This document shows positions 59,809 to 64,000 of a stretch of 64,000 nt of DNA, piece by piece. Position 1 is the first letter of the stretch; each line of letters begins with the position of its first letter. Both the position numbers and the translations under genes were made by a program. Source of the stretch: an uncultured Bacteroidaceae bacterium (GTDB taxonomy: Bacteria; Bacteroidota; Bacteroidia; Bacteroidales; Bacteroidaceae); assembly GCA_905234555.1 (NCBI GenBank), contig CAJOHO010000016.1, positions 1-64,000 on the forward strand, in the 5' to 3' direction. Below the pieces are notes generated by a model. The model did not search any database. It worked only from the letters and a program-made list of their open reading frames with translations, and was not told where the DNA came from.

Positions 59809-61869
59809 TTATTTTCCTTGCCAAGCTGGTTTGGTGAAGTACCAGTTGGAGGTGTTGAGAAGTTTGGTTCTCAGTTCTGCGTCAGGTTCAACGGCTTCGA
59901 TGGTGCCGTCTTCTGAAGCTTCGCGAGCGCCACGCTTGGCAATCTTGTCGGCCAGCCATTCTGTGCCGTGATAGCCGGATGCTTCCTTATGGGTAGCCAT
60001 GCGGACAAGGTCGGAGAAGCGGAAGCCTTCGAAGGCAAGTTCAAGTGCCAGCTCGTCGCAGATAACATTTTCAACGGCGTTGATGATGTCGTCCTTGGTG
60101 GCTGTTCTGAAGTCGATGCCTTCTGCCATCAGACGTGGAACGTAGTCGAAGACTGTTTCGTCGTTGTAGCCTGTGATGTTGGTGACAGGTGAGCCGTTTT
60201 CGGCAGACCAGGTGCCATAACCGCAACCACGGGCATGAATGCCAAAGTTGTCTGCCCACATATCATCCTTGAAGTTCAGGAAGAAGTTATCCATCTCTTC
60301 GTCGCTCACATAGTGCATGGCACCACTGGTGGCATAGCGAGTGTAGTCAATGTAGGTGGTGTCGGCAATGAGGTGACCTTCTCCGTCAATCATGCGGTTT
60401 CCTTCTTCGTCGTATTGGTATTCAATTTCCATACGAGTCTGGTGCTGCTGCGGATAGTTGTTGATGTTGAGACCGTCTTTCAGGATGGCGAATGCATGTT
60501 CTGGGAAGCCGGCACGGTTGATGGCTTCAGCCAGACGCAGCCATACGAGGCTCTTGCGATAGATAGGGATGGTGTAGTAGAAGGTCTCTCCACGTGCAGC
60601 TTTGCTGGCGAGCAGGTAGGCATCGCCTTCGTAGCGGTATTCCTCCGTTGAGCGAGAGTAGCGTGCATCACCAATCTCATATTCGCGGTGGTCGTTGGTG
60701 GATGGGTCCCAATAGATGAAAGTCTGGGCACGGTTGAGAGCGGTGTAGGCCTCAGAAGGAACAATCTGTGCCTTGTAAGTGTGTGCCACTCGGATAGCAC
60801 CCGATGAGTTGACTTCTTCATCACCGTTCTCGTCGGTGCTGGTCTGGGTGTTAGACGAAGATGTTGTGATGTAGCCGAAGATGTCGGCAACACGTGTGGT
60901 CATCGTTCCTAACAGACGATTGGCTGACGAAGGAATGGCTGTGATAACGTCGGTAGTGGCTTCGCGCAAGGGGTTACGATAGTCTGCGCCGTAGCCGCCC
61001 CATGCAGGATTGGAACTGACAGAGGGCGAGTAGTTGCTGGTCAGACTGACGGAGGATGTGACACGGTTTTGTGTCCATGAGCAGTACTGACGAGTGACGG
61101 TATAGGCGAAGGTATTGCCCTTGAGGTATTCGAAGTAGTACTGAGCAGCCTTGCGATAGTCATCCTGACTGGCACCACGGAGCAGGTATAAGTCGCCAAG
61201 CACCAGACGAACAGGAATGAAACAGAGACCTGCGGGAATGTCGGTAGCACCATTATTGTATGTACCGTAAGAAGGATACTTGGTATCTACATAGCGGTCA
61301 AGACCCAGTTCGAGCAGATGGTCGATGAGGTTGTCCTTGTTGACGAGGTTGTCTTTGTACTTGAAGTTATTCACCACATCGAGGTTCACCATAGGTTCGC
61401 TGATGAACGGCACTTCTCCGTAGAACTGTACCATTTGGAGATAGGTCCAAGCACGGATGGCCTGTACCTGAGCATACTCAGGAATCATGTATTTCTGATT
61501 GCTCTTCACCTTGTTGGTATCTACGTTGGCAATGTAGAGGTTACAGTTGTTGATGATGGAGTAATAGTCGGACAGGTTGAGCATGGAGCAACTGCCATCG
61601 ACTGGGTCGTCGAAGTTGGCAATGGCATGGATGGTGTCCGTGGTGTAGGTGGTGGGACTGCAAAGGTCGCCTCTCACCTCGTTGAGAATCACCTGACGCT
61701 CTGCCACCTTCTGCAGACCTTTCACAATGCCAAGGTATGAATAGAGCGTGTCGTTGGCATTGGTATAGTTTTTGTCACCAGTATCTACCGTGAGCATATC
61801 TTCACACGAGTAGAAACCGATGCCACAGCTTCCAAGGACTGCTGCGATGATGATATTCTTAAGTTTCAT
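59809..61869 (-). CDS. SusD/RagB-like glycan-binding lipoprotein
   Basis: 686 aa from the ATG at 61869 (a second ATG three codons earlier, 61878, is equally possible). Lipobox GFYSC then EDMLTVD. TPR-like N-terminal half (YSYLGIVKGLQKVAERQVILNEVRGDL, AIRAWTYLQMVQFYGEVPFI) is typical; the C-terminus holds ELALEFEGFRFSDLVRMATHK, the standard SusD end. It caps the SusC channel and binds glycan at the surface. Starts 48 bp after the SusC gene. Confidence 0.93.
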   Translation of the reverse strand: MKLKNIIIAAVLGSCGIGFYSCEDMLTVDTGDKNYTNANDTLYSYLGIVKGLQKVAERQVILNEVRGDLCSPTTYTTDTIHAIANFDDPVDGSCSMLNLSDYYSIINNCNLYIANVDTNKVKSNQKYMIPEYAQVQAIRAWTYLQMVQFYGEVPFISEPMVNLDVVNNFKYKDNLVNKDNLIDHLLELGLDRYVDTKYPSYGTYNNGATDIPAGLCFIPVRLVLGDLYLLRGASQDDYRKAAQYYFEYLKGNTFAYTVTRQYCSWTQNRVTSSVSLTSNYSPSVSSNPAWGGYGADYRNPLREATTDVITAIPSSANRLLGTMTTRVADIFGYITTSSSNTQTSTDENGDEEVNSSGAIRVAHTYKAQIVPSEAYTALNRAQTFIYWDPSTNDHREYEIGDARYSRSTEEYRYEGDAYLLASKAARGETFYYTIPIYRKSLVWLRLAEAINRAGFPEHAFAILKDGLNINNYPQQHQTRMEIEYQYDEEGNRMIDGEGHLIADTTYIDYTRYATSGAMHYVSDEEMDNFFLNFKDDMWADNFGIHARGCGYGTWSAENGSPVTNITGYNDETVFDYVPRLMAEGIDFRTATKDDIINAVENVICDELALELAFEGFRFSDLVRMATHKEASGYHGTEWLADKIAKRGAREASEDGTIEAVEPDAELRTKLLNTSNWYFTKPAWQGK

Positions 61870-61917
61870 AGAATTCAATTATAAATTTAAAATGACAAAT
61901 TATAATGTTCTGCTGAA

Positions 61918-64000
61918 TTAGAGGTTGAATCTTACGCCAAGGATGAAACTGCGGCTGGCAGGAAGCATTCCTGTGTCAATGCCTTGGTAGTAGAGTCCGT
62001 TACCAGTGGCAAACTCTGGATCTTCACCCAGATATTTGGAGATGGTGAAGACGTTGTTGGCTTCGCCCCAAACGGTGAGTCCCTGAATCCAGGAGAGGTT
62101 GAGTGGGAGTTCGTAGCTGAGACGGATGGTCTTGAGCTTGAGGAAACTGCCATTTTCAATCCAGCGGTCGGAGAAGCGTTCGTTGTCCACCCACTGTTCG
62201 CTGGTGGTGGAAACGGCGCGTGGCATCTCGGTGTGTTGGTTCTCAACGGTCCAGCGATTAACGGCAGCAACGGTCTGGTTGTAGAATCCGCTGAGGGACT
62301 CAAGCTGACTGCGCTGGTAGTTGTAGATGTCGTTACCGATAGAATACTTGAAGTTGAAGCCCAAAGTCCAACGCTTGTAGTTGAAGGACGTGAAGATGTT
62401 TCCGTAAACGTCTGGATTGGGATCACCGATGATGGTCTTGTCTGCATCGTTGATGATGCCATCGTTGTTCAGGTCGCTGAAGTGAATGTCACCGGCTGCA
62501 AAGTTCTTGTAAGGATCGTTCTTGATGCCAGTGGGGTACTTCAGGTAGTCTCTTCCGTTGTAGGCTGTGGAAGCTTCATCTGTAGAGGCGAAGACGCCTT
62601 CCGTCTTGTAACCATAGAATACACCTACAGGATTACCTTTGGATGTGAGGATTTCAGCACCATAGACATTGTTGATCTGTCCGTAGAGGTTGCCGTTGAT
62701 CTGCTTGCTGCCTGGGAGGTCGCGAACTTCGTTCTTGTAGTGACCCAGCGAAGCACCAATCTGCCACTTGAAGTCCTCTGTGTTGATAAGGATGGCGTTG
62801 ACATGAACATCGGCACCGATGTTGCGCAGGCGTCCGTTGCTGGTCCAATAGGCACCCAGACCAGTCATGTAGTTGTTCTCACGCAGGGTGAGAAGGTTGC
62901 TGGTGCTGGAAACGAAGAAATCTACACCTGCCTGAATGCGGTTGTTGAAGAACGAACCGTTGATGGCTGCATTGAAGCGACGGGTGGTTTCCCACTGAAT
63001 CTCAGGATTCTCGATGTTGACAAGCTGGAGCGCTGTGGCTTCTTTCAGGAATCCGGTAGATTGGTAGTAGGTACGCGATGCGCTGTAAGGAATTCCGTCG
63101 TTACCGCTCTCGTCATAACCGAGAGTAAACTTCAGATAGTTGACAGCTTTCAGTTTCTTCATGAAGTCTTCGTTGGTGAGCACCCATCCCAGTTGGAGTG
63201 ATGGGAAGATGCCCCAGCGTACACCGAAGAGTTTCACACCTTCGCTGGCTTCCTTACCGAAACGGGATGAAGATTCAGCTGTGAGGGTGAGGTCTGCGTA
63301 GTAGGTTTGCTTATAATTATAGGAACCATTGGCGTACCAGGCAATGTTACGCCATACGTCGTGGTTACCGTTGAAGTTGCGGAACTGAAGGGAGTTCTTC
63401 ATGTCGGGCATCTTGTCATTACCGGCATTGTAGCCCGTCATGTAGTCGTCGGAGTAGGAGTTGTTGGTGAAACGGAAACCACCGAATGCACGTACCTGAT
63501 GCTCTCCGTAGTCAGCCTGCCAGTTGGCGCGGAGGTCTTCGTAAATGGCAGTCTCCTTGCCGAAGAAACTCTTCACGATGGAGGTGATGTCGCCCAGACC
63601 AACGAGGTTATAGACTGGAATACCTGCTTCGGGCAGATAGTACTTCTCGCTGGTGCGGTTCAGTTGGTAGGCGAAGCGGTTAGTGATGTTGAGGTGAGAG
63701 TTAATCTCCCATTTCGGCATCAAGTTCAGGTTGAACTGAGTGACTTCCTGGCTGTTTTTGTTGTCACCTTCGCCGTTTTCAAGAATCCAGTAGGGATTGG
63801 CGAGTGCTGCATTGCTGCCGAAACGTGAAGCAAAGTCGAAAGGATAGTTGTCGTCCTGATCGCGACGATATTTTCCTGAATAGACACTGGACTCATGGAG
63901 ACGTAGGTCATCGCCTGTGTAATAGCCGTACTTGGAGAGGAACGGAGCCTGAATCAGACCGAGCACGTTGGGTGAAGAAATACCTTGCATGTTGTAGCTT
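61918..64000 (-). CDS. SusC/RagA-like TonB-linked outer-membrane receptor (C-terminal part)
   Basis: About 690 residues of barrel; the frame is open to the right edge, so N-terminus, plug and regulatory domain are outside the window. Conserved SusC features: YYADLTLTAESSSRFG, SLQLGWVLTNEDFMK, FKLKTIRLSYELP-like strand and the C-terminal SRSFILGVRFNL. Works with the SusD protein to import oligosaccharides using TonB. With GH27 next in the operon, an alpha-galactoside substrate is a reasonable guess. Confidence 0.93.
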   Translation of the reverse strand, partial: SYNMQGISSPNVLGLIQAPFLSKYGYYTGDDLRLHESSVYSGKYRRDQDDNYPFDFASRFGSNAALANPYWILENGEGDNKNSQEVTQFNLNLMPKWEINSHLNITNRFAYQLNRTSEKYYLPEAGIPVYNLVGLGDITSIVKSFFGKETAIYEDLRANWQADYGEHQVRAFGGFRFTNNSYSDDYMTGYNAGNDKMPDMKNSLQFRNFNGNHDVWRNIAWYANGSYNYKQTYYADLTLTAESSSRFGKEASEGVKLFGVRWGIFPSLQLGWVLTNEDFMKKLKAVNYLKFTLGYDESGNDGIPYSASRTYYQSTGFLKEATALQLVNIENPEIQWETTRRFNAAINGSFFNNRIQAGVDFFVSSTSNLLTLRENNYMTGLGAYWTSNGRLRNIGADVHVNAILINTEDFKWQIGASLGHYKNEVRDLPGSKQINGNLYGQINNVYGAEILTSKGNPVGVFYGYKTEGVFASTDEASTAYNGRDYLKYPTGIKNDPYKNFAAGDIHFSDLNNDGIINDADKTIIGDPNPDVYGNIFTSFNYKRWTLGFNFKYSIGNDIYNYQRSQLESLSGFYNQTVAAVNRWTVENQHTEMPRAVSTTSEQWVDNERFSDRWIENGSFLKLKTIRLSYELPLNLSWIQGLTVWGEANNVFTISKYLGEDPEFATGNGLYYQGIDTGMLPASRSFILGVRFNL

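Overview
The window comes from a Bacteroidales genome, most likely a gut- or rumen-type Prevotella or close relative. The evidence is a V/A-type ATPase operon, SusC/SusD pairs, ECF sigma/FecR-like/TonB trios, Type IX secretion (T9SS) style C-terminal tails, lipoproteins with an acidic residue run after the lipobox cysteine, and promoters of the TTTG-N19/20-TAnnTTTG type. No rRNA is present. One tRNA-Ser(CGA) and one probable 6S-like RNA are seen.

Layout. 1-3.8 kb: 3' part of a V-type ATPase operon (B, D, I, K); K carries a full sodium-binding ligand set and I is frameshifted. 4.2-12.1 kb: two tandem [TonB receptor - FecR-like anti-sigma - ECF sigma] units on the minus strand; the first receptor is frameshifted and the two receptors share a near-identical patch. 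12.3-13.1 kb: a chimeric scar made of pieces of the GNAT operon and of a further sigma/receptor unit. 13.4-20.2 kb: HEPN/Abi-like gene, DUF4421 outer-membrane protein, a small operon (DUF3795, CAT-like acetyltransferase, GNAT-zinc ribbon), a cysteine hydrolase/CDP-alcohol phosphotransferase pair and a hipBA module between short direct repeats. 20.4-35.8 kb: secreted GH30 xylanase-like enzyme, then a 13.6-kb plus-strand cluster led by a 3,355-residue secreted protein and followed by small lipoproteins, a 46-residue peptide, a DUF4468-like protein and a BspA-type leucine-rich repeat lipoprotein.

35.8-46 kb is an accessory island: hicAB between 36-bp hairpin repeats, a lone HigA-type antidote, an AT-rich single-chain restriction-modification enzyme with an inverted-repeat-rich leader, an XRE-HicB regulator, a D5/P4-like helicase and a CHC2 primase. 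Downstream lies a non-coding segment with a terminator, 11-bp repeats, an AT-rich tract and six repeats spaced 22-23 bp. That is the layout of an iteron-type origin and is my main candidate for an undescribed element. An HU-like protein and a RAYT-type transposase with a DprA/SLOG-like C-terminus follow.

46-64 kb: Xaa-Pro aminopeptidase with a damaged N-terminus, lipoprotein metallopeptidase, pruA, tRNA-Ser and 6S-like RNA, two secreted HExxH proteins facing each other, and a minus-strand glycan-use locus (SusC, SusD, GH27 alpha-galactosidase with CBM and T9SS tail, BASS-type transporter, T9SS-tailed protein). Dispersed hairpin repeats (G/C-rich elements beside start or stop codons, REP-like palindromes, a 3 x 60-bp array) occur throughout and may relate to the RAYT.
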